A program made the position numbers and the translations under genes. From Candidatus Altimarinota bacterium (GTDB lineage Bacteria > Patescibacteriota > Gracilibacteria > BD1-5 > UBA6164): a DNA stretch of 64,000 bases. Shown piece by piece: positions 10,499 to 21,328 of the stretch; positions within the stretch are counted from its first letter, which is position 1, and each line of letters begins with the position of its first letter. The DNA is taken from assembly GCA_030683605.1 (NCBI GenBank), contig JAUXPL010000026.1, forward strand, positions 17,298 through 81,297. Direction: 5' to 3'. The notes beneath the pieces are model-generated. The model was given only the letters and a program-made list of their open reading frames with translations. It was not told the DNA's origin and did not search any database.

Positions 10499-12406
10499 CT
10501 AATATATTTCATTATCATAACACCTCTCACAATACACTTTTTCTAGTCTATCTGGACTATATGTAGTTTGAATATCTACTCCACATTTATCACACTTTCT
10601 ATCAAAAAGTTTTCTAGGATTTCTTAAACTCATTCTATCCATATGTCTTTGGTCTGGATGTCTTCTTGGTATTGGGAGATTATGCTTTCTATAAAAATCT
10701 AGTTCTTGCTTGATTATTCTAAATGGCTTCTTTGTAACTTCGCATTCTATTGCCCAATTCAATATATCATCTGGTATTTCTGTTATATTTTCTGGTAACA
10801 TATTTGCTTTTATTACCTTTTCTACTTTTGGAAATGGTGATTCATATGTTGACCAGTTGAATGTCTTTCTCATTTCATATTCTAAAAGCCCTCACTCAGT
10901 CTCTCCCAAAGGGAGAGAAGAAGATACAGACAATTGGTCTATTCCCTCTCCCTTTGGGAGAGAGCTAGGGTGAGGGCTATTCTGAATATTATTAGGAGCA
11001 TTTATCGGAAAATACTCCATAGCAACTGTTTCATTATAGCCAAATGGTGATATAGAACTAGGGAAAAATTCTCACCATTCAGACTCCCCCTCAATCCCCC
11101 TCATTTGAGGGGGAAGTGGCTTCATCATATGTTCTATGATTTTTGGAACTAGTTGCTCATATTCTTCTTTTGTGTATTGTTTGTTTAGGATGCAATATTG
11201 TTTTCATTCTAGATTTACACATAGAAAACAATTTTTACTCTTTTTAACTTCTATACAATAAATAAGATTTTCTCATTTTCATACTATACTAGAAAACAAT
11301 ATATTGTTTGAATATCTTCATACTGATACTGATTCATACATTCTATTTGATTCTTCTCAATACGATGAAATATCAAATAAATCGCTAGAATAATTTATAT
11401 TTGTACAATATTTACTATCACTACATTCTAGTACATCATATGAATTGTTACAATTTTTTGAATTTATAATATTGTCTCATAAGCAATTTTCTGATCATAC
11501 TATATTTAATGCTTTGACTATTCTATTTTTTAATAATTCTTTAAATTGTTCTCTGAAATTAATAATAAATGAGTGATTTCAAAGTTTGTTCAAATATTCT
11601 TCATACTCTCATTTAGATACCGGTTTATTGAATATATGATATGATATATTATTCAAATTACTACATCAAATACAATAACTACAATTGTAACAATTATCTA
11701 AAAAATAACTAAATTTACATCCAAATGATTTATTAGTATAAAAACAATTATACATATCATAACTATCTGTGCATTCATATACATATTGTGAATTTCATAC
11801 GAAATTACAATCTACTGCATATTTAGAATTTTTTATACCAAAACAAAAAAGTGAGTTTTCTATAGTATTTGCTTCAAATACGAAATATGAATCTTTTATC
11901 TCAGAAGTATGACTTGTATAGACAGCATTATTAGTAACATTTGATGATGATCAGATCAAATTTTGAAAAACTGTTTTTTTCACTAGTTCTCAAAACTGAC
12001 TAAACATACTTCTAGTAAAATCTGGATTAATTCATTGTTCTAATTGATTCCAATCTTCACTTGACCAGCATTCATTACAATAATTTGTGATTCAACTTTC
12101 TATATGAAATCTAGATATAATATCTTTGTTACATTTAAGACATACATTTTTATACAAATTTCTTTGGTTCAAAAAACTAAGTCTTCTTTGATGTCTGCAT
12201 ACTGGACAGAGAGTTGGAGATGGTATTAGATATTTAACTTTTCAGTTTCATAAATGTTTTATTCCCTCTCCCTTTGGGAGAGGGCTAGGGTGAGGGCTGA
12301 AAACTGTACTTACTTTTTCATAAAATGCTAAGTCCTTATCAGTGATATCAAAAGAAATATCACAATATTTACAGTTTTTTGTTTCTATTGTTTTATCTGA
12401 AATCAT
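10499..12406 (-). CDS. Cys-rich zinc-ribbon/rung-repeat protein, paralogue A, with in-frame palindromic-repeat peptides
   Basis: 635 residues. The N-terminus has CKYC and CPVC/CLKC/CNEC zinc-ribbon pairs. The middle is a run of about 20-residue units rich in Cys, Asn, Ser and Tyr (for example NCYNCSYCIGCSNL), with the recurring motif KQYCILNKQYTKEEYEQL. The C-terminus has RIIKQELDFYRKHNLPIPR, HPDQRHMDRM, then CDKC..CERC. The same architecture recurs at 18231, 19740 and 21329, so this is a paralogous family of unknown function; the middle may fold as a beta-helix. Four GC-rich palindromic repeats are read in frame, adding SPHPSPLPKGEGI, SPHPSSLPKGEGI and related peptides. Stop TAG. The promoter region for the divergent UbiB-family gene lies upstream. 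Confidence 0.8.
10887..10978. repeat. Palindromic repeat pair inside paralogue A coding sequence
   Basis: Two units bounded by AGCCCTCAC and GTGAGGGCT. Each contains an inverted CTCTCCC.AAAGGGAGAG palindrome. The right-hand unit (10941-10978) matches 12261-12298 at 37 of 38 bases and is read in the same frame there. Confidence 0.85.
11084..11116. repeat. Palindromic repeat inside paralogue A (CCCCCTC type)
   Basis: A GC-rich unit with inverted arms CCCCCTCA/TGAGGGGG, read in frame on the minus strand as part of KPLPPQMRGIEGES. Confidence 0.75.
12261..12298. repeat. Palindromic repeat near the N-terminus of paralogue A
   Basis: CTCTCCCTTTGGGAGAG palindrome with the AGGGTGAGGGCT tail. It inserts SPHPSPLPKGEGI at about residue 36, between the first Cys pair and the next zinc ribbon. 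Confidence 0.85.
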
Positions 12407-12538
12407 AATTATAATAATATAATAAATTATTAAATTTTATTATACATTTATTTGTTATTTATCAAAAGTAGAATTTAAGATTTGTTATTATCATAATTTT
12501 ACTATAATAAGACATTATATAATATAACTAATAAAAAA

Positions 12539-13738
12539 ATGAATTTCATAAGCTTTATCCTACTGATTAAAAATATTTTCAGTAAAAAACCTGATATAAA
12601 AAAAATACAAAAACAATGATTATTAGCTGTAAAAATTGCTCAAGTATTTGCACTTAGAATAGATTTTTTATCAGAAGAAAGTTGTATAGAATTATCAAAA
12701 TTATTTTCTCAAAATTTTAATTCAAATGATTTATTGTTTGACGAAATAATAGAAAAATATGTAGACAAACAATGGATAAATAATTTTAAAAGTATTGAAA
12801 AAACACCTATAGCAAGCGCTTCTATATGACAAGTACATAAAGCAGTATTATTGAACTGAGAAATAGTGGCTATCAAAATAGTAAAAAAAGATTTCTCAGA
12901 AATATTTCTAAAAGATATTATAAAAATAGAAAAATTCTTAAAAATAATTATTTTTTTCTACCCTAAGCTTGAAAAAGTAGCAAATCCTTTAGCAGTGCTA
13001 GAAGCTATTAAAAAAACTACAATTTCCGAACTAAATCTCTTAAATGAAATATCTAATGCTGAAATATTGAACATTGTATATGAAAAATACAAATGAGATA
13101 TTGATATATCTAGATTCGCATTACCTAAATACTATAAAGAATTATCAAATGAAAATATACTTGTTTCAGAATTTATAAAGTGAGATAATTTTGATACTCT
13201 TCTTGAAAATAAAAAAATGAGTTATGATTTATTGTTAGATTTTTTTCGAATTCATTGATTATTTATGTTTGGAGAATGAGTTTTTCATTGAGATGTACAC
13301 CCTGGAAATATAATTTTGAGAAATGAAAAGATTTATTTAATAGATAATTGAGCTATAAGTGAAACTCTTAAATCAACTAGAAATTGACTTTTTGAATTTT
13401 TTGAAAATTTAGTAATATATGATTACAAAAAATGTGCAGATGCTATTGTAAATATGTCTACTTCTCCTATAAAAAATAGAGAAAAATATTCTAAAGAATT
13501 TGAATTATTATATCAAGATTTTAGGTGAAAAAATGTATCACAAGTAAGTTTAACAAAACAAATGATGGATACAATCAAGCTAGCTGTGCATAATTGAGCT
13601 ACTTTTAATGATGATATGTATCCTATAATTAAGAGTTTGATGTACCTTGATTGAATGGTTATAAAATGCAAAAGTGATGCTAATTTGATAAAAGATTTAG
13701 CACCATTTATAAAAGATTTTAAAAAATTTATTAATTAA
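12539..13738 (+). CDS. UbiB/ABC1-family atypical kinase
   Basis: 399 residues, stop TAA. Family motifs in order: KIAQVFALRIDFLSEES (position of the KxGQ element, near 32), the A-rich-type loop ASASIGQVHKA (near 84), VAIKIVKKD with the ATP-contacting Lys, ISELNLLNEISNA, FHGDVHPGNI (catalytic loop) and LIDNGA in place of the DFG-like triad. ABC1/UbiB/COQ8 proteins act on isoprenoid lipids in membranes, chiefly for quinone synthesis or handling. KxGQ appears here as KIAQ and the nucleotide loop differs slightly from AAAS, so the activity may be altered. The stop lies 9 bases before the start of a CrtI-like desaturase, suggesting one transcript and a shared isoprenoid-related role. Confidence 0.85.
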
Positions 13739-13747
13739 TAATATATA

Positions 13748-15235
13748 ATGAAAAAAGTTTTAATAGTATGAGCTGGCCCTGGTTGACTATGAGCATGAAT
13801 GATTTTGAGTAATAATTGATATGATGTAAATATCTATGAAAGATTTAATGAAGTATGATGAAGAAATAATAATATTAGTTTATGAGAATATAAATTTGAT
13901 ATTGGACCTACTTTTTTGATTTATATGAAAGCTTTGAAAGATATATTTGAACTAAGCTGAAAAAAAGTAGAAGATTATTTGGATTTGATAAATATTGATC
14001 CACTTTATAAATTAAGTTTTGAGAATGGTAAAGAATTTTATCCAAGAGCAAAAATTGAAGATACTTATAAAGAAATAGAAAAAGTATTTCCTTGAGAACA
14101 AGATAATTATCTAAGATATATAGATAAAGAGTGAAAGAAATTTGATGCTATGATGCCCTGTCTAGAGGTTCCATATTCACATTTTAGTGATTTTTTAAAA
14201 AAGAGATTTTTGAAAGCATTACCAAAACTTGATTTATTTAATACTCTCCATTCTAGATTAAGTAGTTATTTCAAGGATGAAGATCTAAAAATATCAATGG
14301 CATTTCAAGCAAAATATATATGAATGTCTCCTTGGACTTGTCCTGCTGCATTTACTATTTTGTCATACTTTGAACACAAAATGTGAATACATCATGTAAA
14401 ATGATGATTGAATGAAATATCTAAAGCAATGGCAAAAGTAGTAAAACAAAATGGATGAAATATAAACTTGAATACTACAGTAAAACAAATAATAGTAGAA
14501 AATTGAATAGCAAAATGAGTAGAATTAGAAAATTGAGAGAAAATTTTTTGAGATTATGTAATAGTAAATGCGGATTTTGCATATGCAATGACTAATTTAA
14601 TAGATAATAAAAGCAGAAAAAAATATAGTGATGAAAAACTAAAAGAAAAAGAATATTCTTGTAGTACTTTTATGCTATACTTGTGATTAGATAAAATCTA
14701 TACTAATTTAAATCATCATAATATTATTTTCAACAAAGAGTATAAAAGATTTGTGGATAATATATCAGAGAACAAAGATATTAGTGATGACTTTAGTTTT
14801 TATATTCATAATCCAAGTTTAATAGATGATTCTTTGGCTCCTAAATGATCAAGTTCATTGTATATATTAATACCTACTTCTAATAATCTATGCTGAATAG
14901 ATTGGGAAACAAAAAAAGATAAAATAGAACAAAAAATATATGAAATAATAGAAAAAAGATTCTGAATAAATGATATAAAAGAACATACAATTGAAAAATT
15001 GATAATTACACCTAATGATTGGGAAAATAAATATAATATATATAACTGAGCAACGTTTAATTTATCTCATAAGATATCTCAAATGCTATATTTTCGTCCA
15101 CATAATGAATTTGAAGAAATTAAAAATATGTATTTAGTTTGAGGATGAACTCATCCATGAAGTTGACTTCCAACTATTTATGAATCAGCTAAAATATCAA
15201 CAAGCATGATATTAAAAAAAGATAAAAAGAATTAA
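13748..15235 (+). CDS. CrtI-like carotenoid/phytoene desaturase-type FAD oxidoreductase
   Basis: 495 residues, stop TAA. The N-terminus is KKVLIVGAGPGGLGAGM, a Rossmann FAD-binding motif in which most glycines are TGA, followed by [13 protein letters not shown]. Further on are [31 protein letters not shown], the C-terminal FAD-contact motif [20 protein letters not shown], and [11 protein letters not shown]. These are characteristic of the bacterial CrtI/CrtN desaturase and isomerase group, which oxidises carotenoid or related polyprenyl substrates. It directly follows the UbiB-family gene. No phytoene synthase or other carotenoid gene is in the window, so the substrate is unknown and could be host-derived. 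Confidence 0.88.
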
Positions 15236-15253
15236 TTCTTTTTATCTTTTTTT
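15214..15253. terminator. Perfect palindromic bidirectional terminator
   Basis: AAAAAAAGATAAAAAGAATT and its exact complement meet at the stop of the desaturase and run into the stop of the convergent ATPase gene. It serves both strands. Confidence 0.85.
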
Positions 15254-17486
15254 ATCTATTTACCAAATCACAAACTTTATCTATCACATCTTTGTATTCA
15301 GTTATTATTTCATCTTGTGCCTCTTGTAAATTTCTAGAATAATTTGTTCTAGATAAATTATATATTTCATTTAAATGTGATTCATTCAATTTTCTATCTG
15401 GAACATAAACAGATTTCATAGATAATGGATCTTTTACTTGTCATTCTACCAATAATTTACAATAAAATTCTCTCTTATTTAAATGTGAAAAATCATAATT
15501 AGATAAAAAAGGATCAAAATATTTTGATAAAAACTGAGCATCTTCGCTTGATACTCTAAAAATTACTAATGAACTTACATTACCAAATATTGCATCTGTA
15601 ATATTTGGTGGGATTTGTTTAATAAATTGATGTGCCAAAATTAATCACAATCAATATTTTCTAGCTTCTGATAATATTTCACAAAATGTATCTGTGGTAA
15701 AATTTTGAAATTCATCTGCATACAAGAAAAAACGCTTCCTTTCATGCTTTGTTAGTCATTGTCTTCACATAGCTGCTTGAAATATTTTGGTAACAAACAT
15801 GGCTCATAAAAATCATATTATTTCTTGATTATATTTTCATTTTGGTAATTTAACCAATAATATTTTTCATTCATCCATCATTTTTCTGAAATCCAATTTA
15901 TTTTCATGACTAGAAAATATATTTTTTAAACTTTCTATAGAAAGTAATTGAGATACTTTGTTTAATATAGGAAACACTGCTTCAGACACAAACATAGGTG
16001 ACAAATTTGGATACTCATTTATCCAAAAATTTTTAACTACATTATCATTTACATAATTCAAAACTTCATCTTTATAATCTTTATCCGTTAAAATTTTTAC
16101 AATATCAAATAATGTTGAATTTGGTTTATCTAATAATGCTAATAATATCATTCTAAGCATATGTTCCATCCTAAAATTCCGATTAGATCAAAACATTTTT
16201 TTGAATACATCTGTAAATCATTTAATTAATACTTGCTTTGATTCGTTTTCATTCGTCTCCAATGGATTAAAACAAAATGGGAAATTAACATCACTAGGGT
16301 CAAAAATAATAACATCCTTTATTCTACTTTCAGGTATATGAGACATAATATCATCAATTAAATCACCATGAGGATCTATTACTCAGATTCATTTTCATTG
16401 ATTTATATCTGTTATCATCATACTAGTTAAAAATCTAGATTTTCAAGTACCTGTTTTTCATATTACATACATATGCTTAGTTCTATCTTCATCATATATT
16501 CATATTGGAAGTCTAGTAGAACGGTAATCACTTATTCATATAATATTAGCTCTTTCAGGATAATCAACTGCATATCTTTCTCAATTTTCTGCTACTTTGT
16601 ATTTAAAAATAGGTACTCAAATAGGAAGTGATAATTTCTTTGATGTTACTTTTAATAATGATAATTCATTTTTTGGAATACTAGGAAAATGAAATATACT
16701 AGGTAATTCTTCTGCTGACAATAAAAAATCAGAGTATTTTGATATTTTATTCAAATCAAATACTTTATGAATTTTTAAATTAAATTCATTTAATGGATAA
16801 TTTCTAAATACAGTAAAATTATTAAAAAATGAACTCAGTTTTCAAATTGCATTTGATTTTGTTTCTCATTGAATTACAATGTAAATCTTTGTTTCAAATA
16901 AATCTTGTCATAATTTATTTTTAAAATATTTATCTCATATTTTTTTCCATCATTTAGTTATTTTATGATTAAAAATATATCTAAAAAATTGAAAAAATAA
17001 TTTTATTTTAAATATCTTGTATAAAATATTTGATTTAATAAAAAAGCTAAAACTGTTTCATAAAATAGGTTTTAAATCTATAAATAATCATATTTTATCT
17101 TCTAATATTCATAAATTTTCAAAACTCCTAAACAAATTAAATATAAACTCAGTATTATCAGAAGTAGAATGATTAAAAGGATAAAACCGGTTGTTGTCTA
17201 AACTTAATTCTCAAACAATTGTTCTATCTAAATCATATTCCCATACTCATTTATAATCAGGTACAATTTGAAAGTCATTAAAATAACTATAAAAATGAGT
17301 TTCAAATACAGGATAAATATACTCACTAGTAGTCACACTATAAAAAATTTCTCATCACGATGAATTTATTCAAAGTGTAAATTTTTTATCCTTTAGAGTT
17401 TTATTAATATCTTTAAAAAACTCTTTTATATACTGTTTACCGTTAGAATAAGAATGGAAAACTTTTATTAAATAAGTTTTTTTCAT
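15252..17486 (-). CDS. HerA/VirD4-like conjugative-type ATPase, copy 2
   Basis: 744 residues, paralogue of the gene at 7408 along its full length. N-terminus MKKTYLIKVFHSYSNGKQYI versus MKSTYLIKVYHSYANGKQYV in copy 1. Walker A YVIGKTGTGKSR and the DPHGDLIDDI region are conserved, as are MEHMLRMILLALLDKPNSTL, the Walker B/DEFQNF region and the AHQFIKQIPPN motif. The C-terminus differs (VCDLVNR). As in copy 1, the motifs indicate a membrane-associated hexameric ATPase that moves DNA or protein. The two copies bracket the zinc-ribbon paralogue A, UbiB and desaturase genes, suggesting a duplication event in this block. Confidence 0.85.
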
Positions 17487-17574
17487 TATATTTTGTATAA
17501 GAATAAAATACTAATCAATTTAAACAGTATCATTATACATTTTTTTATAATAAAACAAATAATTTGACTTTTTG

Positions 17575-18126
17575 TTATGATATTTTATCAATTAATAATT
17601 CAAAAACTCTCACATCTAATAATTTCTCTAATAAATCTAAATCTTTATTAAGTAAAGATTGTCTAACTAAAGTACTTGAAATATAAACTTTTTCTCATTT
17701 ATGTATAGTGAAAATACTATTTCTACTTATTTCTCTGAAATTTATATCATCAAAATTCAAAATATCTTCATATTCTTTTAATACTTTTATAGCATAATCA
17801 TTTTTGAAATCTCATCAGTAAAATGTTAAATTTTTTATCTCATTTTCTATATTATTTTTTATTATATTTTCTATATTTTTTACCCATTTTTCATCTGAAT
17901 CAGAATCTTGCAAATTAATTATTTTGTATTTATTTCTATATTCTTTAAATATATTTTCAATAAAATTCTTCCTTTCTAAATCTGAAAATGGATTATACTC
18001 ATTTATTATTCAGCTACTTCATAACATAATAAAAGTAAAATCATTATTTGATATACTTTCTGTTATTATTTTTTGATGTCATAAGTGTAAAGGTTGCATT
18101 CTACCTATAAATATTCAGATTTTCAT
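17575..18126 (-). CDS. nadM: Nicotinamide-nucleotide adenylyltransferase-like (NadM type)
   Basis: 183 residues. N-terminus MKIGIFIGRMQPLHLGHQKI is the nucleotidyltransferase GRxQPxHxGH signature. Later NPFSDLERKNFIENIF and ISSTLVRQSLLNK match the ISSTxVR phosphate-binding motif. NadM-type enzymes join ATP and NMN to NAD+ in salvage. TGA-glycines are present (near residue 35, GSSGIINEYNPF). An ADP-ribose-linked Nudix partner, which some NadM proteins carry, is absent. The substrate is inferred from motif class; a related cytidylyl/adenylyltransferase cannot be excluded. Confidence 0.82.
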
Positions 18127-18179
18127 TTTTTTATGCATTTATTAGATAATAATTATTTTGGAAATGTGATATTTCAAAT

Positions 18180-18200
18180 GGCTAAAGCCATCTGTTGACT
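18180..18200. repeat. Second copy of the GGCTRAAGCCATCTGTTGA repeat
   Basis: GGCTAAAGCCATCTGTTGACT, one base different from 797-815 in the shared 19 bases. It lies in the about 105-base spacer between the NadM-like start and the stop of paralogue B. GGCT/AGCC forms a short hairpin. Confidence 0.55.
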
Positions 18201-18230
18201 AACTATATTGCTCAAATTATTAGTTATTTA

Positions 18231-19724
18231 CTATTTAAACTTAAATCACATTTTTATCCTATCTAGCCAATGCATCTCTGGTAATGGAAGTCAATGTTTC
18301 ATCAAAAAATCGTATTCCATTTGTACTATTCTATAATAGTTTCACTTTTCATCCTTTATTACTTTTTTTAGTATTTCTGGATTTATTTGCCAGTTTCAGT
18401 TTGAGTCAAAGCCTTGATAATTATTTAAATCTTTTGTTGTTATTACTTCCACTCATTCTGGTATATCTACTTTTATTTCTTCTTCTCTCCATAAATATCA
18501 TTTATTTAAAATATCTTCTCTGGAAAATTCTCATAATAGTCCAGCAACTGTATCATTGAAATAACTCGGATTTAAAGCTCATGGGAAAAAATCTCATAAA
18601 ATTCAATCCGCTTCCATTTGTGCAAATATTTTACACACTTCATTTTCCCATTCTACTTTTTCAAATTGTTTGTTAAATATACAATAACTTTTATTTTTTA
18701 ATCATATACATCAAAATAAATATGAACATGATTCTATATTGCTTGAATAATAAATGTTTGTACATGATGATGAAATAGATCTAGATAAATAAATTTTTGA
18801 GCATCAAAATCAAGATGAACATACTCAATATATATCTAAATTTCATTCTCAACCAAATGCAAAATCATACCAATTTTCTCCACCTGTTATCGATCATGTA
18901 TACATTAAATTTTTTGAATTTTTTGTATTGAATACAAAATATCAATTTTCAATATTATCTGATTCAATTATATTGTTTCATCTTACATTTGTGCTATTAT
19001 GATTAATTCAATTATTATTTAAATTATTGTAATATTCTAAAAATTTACTTTTATCTCTTAATATTATTTCTTTAGTTTTGAAATATTCTTCTTTTTCATA
19101 TTTTTTGTTATTTACATAATATGATACATTCTCTAAATTGTCACAAAATAAACAATTACTACATCATGTTAAATTCGTAGAAAACCATATATCTGAACTA
19201 TTTTTTATAAAAGAACTATAAAAGATTTTGAATGATTTATTAATTCACTTTGAAAAATAAACTATTTCTGAATTATCTACTACAAATAAACTATTAAATA
19301 TATTTTTAGAATTTATTCTAACTAGTACACTATAATAAACATTTTCTGATCAAATTGTCACAGTATTACTTAAATAAACATTTTTAACATTTACTGCAGT
19401 ATCAGCATATTTTGTATTATAATTTAATCAAGCTTGAAATAAACATTCATGATTTATACTCAGAAAAAGTTTTTTATAATTTGAAAAAAAATCTTTTGTA
19501 TAATCATAATAAAATCATTTTAGTAACAAATTATCTCTATTGTTTTGATATTCTTCAATAGAACATATATTAATTCTATCTGATTTATGATACTTAGAAA
19601 TATTTCAATTATTTTTATAAAATGATATTGGTAACCAACTAGTTATTTCTAATAAAAACTTTAAAAATGGAGTATTTTTTCTCTTTTGCTTGATTTTATC
19701 CTCCCAGTATTTTAGTTTTTCCAT
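18231..19724 (-). CDS. Cys-rich rung-repeat protein, paralogue B
   Basis: 497 residues, start MEKLKYWEDKIKQKRKNT. The middle consists of repeated units such as NVYYSVLVRINSKNIFNSL and a Cys cluster SNCLFCDNLENVSYY, followed by NKKYEKEEY, then a second cluster SCSYLFGCIGLKNKSYCIFN and KQFEKVEWENEV. The C-terminus has PEGVEVITTKDLNNYQGFDS and ends MEYDFLMKHGLPLPEMHWLD plus a short tail. It lacks the N- and C-terminal zinc ribbons of A and D. It is closest to C (19740). Gene B lacks the palindromic insertion that C has at the PEG.EV position, so it serves as the uninterrupted comparator. Confidence 0.78.
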
Positions 19725-19739
19725 ATTTTTAAATTATTT

Positions 19740-21305
19740 TTATATTCAAAAATTTAATTTCATTCTATCCATCCAATGTAATTCAGGAATTGGTAATCAA
19801 TATTTAATCAAAAATTCATATTCCATTTTTACTATTCTATAATAATTTCATTTTTCTCATTTTATAACTACGTTTTGTATATCAGGATTTATATGCCAAT
19901 TTCAATTTGAGTCATATCATTGATAATTAGATACCTCACCCCTAGCCCCTCTCCTTTGGAGTAGAGGTGAACTTTTTTGTTCTTGCTCCTTCTCCTCCAA
20001 AGGAGAAGGTTGGGATGAGGTAAAAATTACTTCTAATCATTCTGGTATATCTACTTTTACTTCTTCATTTCTCCACATAAATCACTCTTTTTCTACTTCC
20101 TCTTTTTTGAAATTTCATAATAATCAAGCCATAGTATCATTGAAATAAAATGGATTAATTCTTCAGGGGAAAAATTTTCACAAGCTTCAATCATTTTCCA
20201 TACTAGATAATATTTTGTCTGCTAACTCTTCCCAATCTTCTTTTGTATATTGTTTATTAAAAATACAATAACTTCTATTTTTTATTCAAATACATCAAAT
20301 ACAATATGAACAATCTGTCACGAAATATGAATAATAAATATTTGAACTATTAGTTACATTCATACAAATATATAGATTTTCACCATTTGCTCACATAATA
20401 CCATACAAATCAGATGCTTTAGGTGCTCATGCTGTAATTATATCATACATATTTTCGTTACCATTTATTCATCATACAAATATTAGATTGTTTCCATTTT
20501 TTACATTGTATCAATAATATCAATTTTTTACATCTATAGAATTATGAAATCCACTTCCTGATACATTTGTTGAATTGTAGTTTTTACCTACTTTTTGTAC
20601 TTTTTTATAATAATCTAGAAATTTATGCTTATCTTTTAATATTTCTTCTTTTTTCTTTAAATATTCTTCTTTTTCATATTTTATATTCTCTATATAATAA
20701 CTACAATTATCCAATTCATTACAAAACAAACACTCACTACATCAAGTCAGATTCGAAGAAAACCAAATATTATTAGAATTATTTATAAATCTAGAATAAA
20801 ATATTTTATAACTTTCATTTACTCAACTACTAGAAAAAACTATACTTGAATTTTGATAAACTGATACTGAGTGATATACATCTTTACAATTATCTTTTAC
20901 AGAAAATGAATAAAAAACATTTTCGCAATTGTTAATTATAGTAAATCATAAATACACATTTCTAGAGTTTAAAGCCATATCAGAGAAAAATACATTTTCA
21001 ACTGCTCAATAAACTATAAAATCAAAAATATTTATAGTCCTTAATAAATCAGAAAAATTATCAAAGAAATTCTTAGAAAAATCATAATCTATTCAATGAT
21101 TTATCAAATCATCTCTAGAATTTTCGAAATCTTTATTTGGTATTACAGTCTTTATTCTATCTGTTTCAGGAAATTTTGATATTATTCAATTGTTTCTATA
21201 TAGTACAACTGTAGACCAAGAAACCACTTCTTTTAAGAAATCTCTAAAAGCAGTATTTTTTCTATTATTTTTTATTATGTCTTGAAAATATTTAAGTTTT
21301 TCCAT
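19740..21305 (-). CDS. Cys-rich rung-repeat protein, paralogue C, carrying an in-frame repeat peptide
   Basis: 521 residues, start MEKLKYFQDIIKNNRKNTAF, aligning with B along its length. Shared elements: CSECLFCNELDNCSYY, CSYCIGCIGIKNRSYCIFN, KQYTKEDWEELADKI, MEYEFLIKYGLPIPELHWMD. At the position where B reads PEGVEVITTKDLNNYQGF, C reads PEGLEVIFT, then an extra stretch of about 30 residues containing SSQPSPLEEKE and SPLLQRRGARGE, then VSNYQGYDSNGNW. That stretch is encoded by palindromic repeats at 19932-20033. Its stop is 16 bases before the ATG of B, so B, C and D form a minus-strand array. Function unknown. Confidence 0.8.
19932..20033. repeat. Palindromic repeat pair inserted in frame in paralogue C
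   Basis: Two inverted units (CCTCTCCTTTGGAG.AGAGG and CCTTCTCCTCCAAAGGAGAAGG) about 100 bases in total, absent from paralogue B at the same protein position. They keep the reading frame open. Confidence 0.85.
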
Positions 21306-21328
21306 ATTTTTGCATTAATATTTAATAA

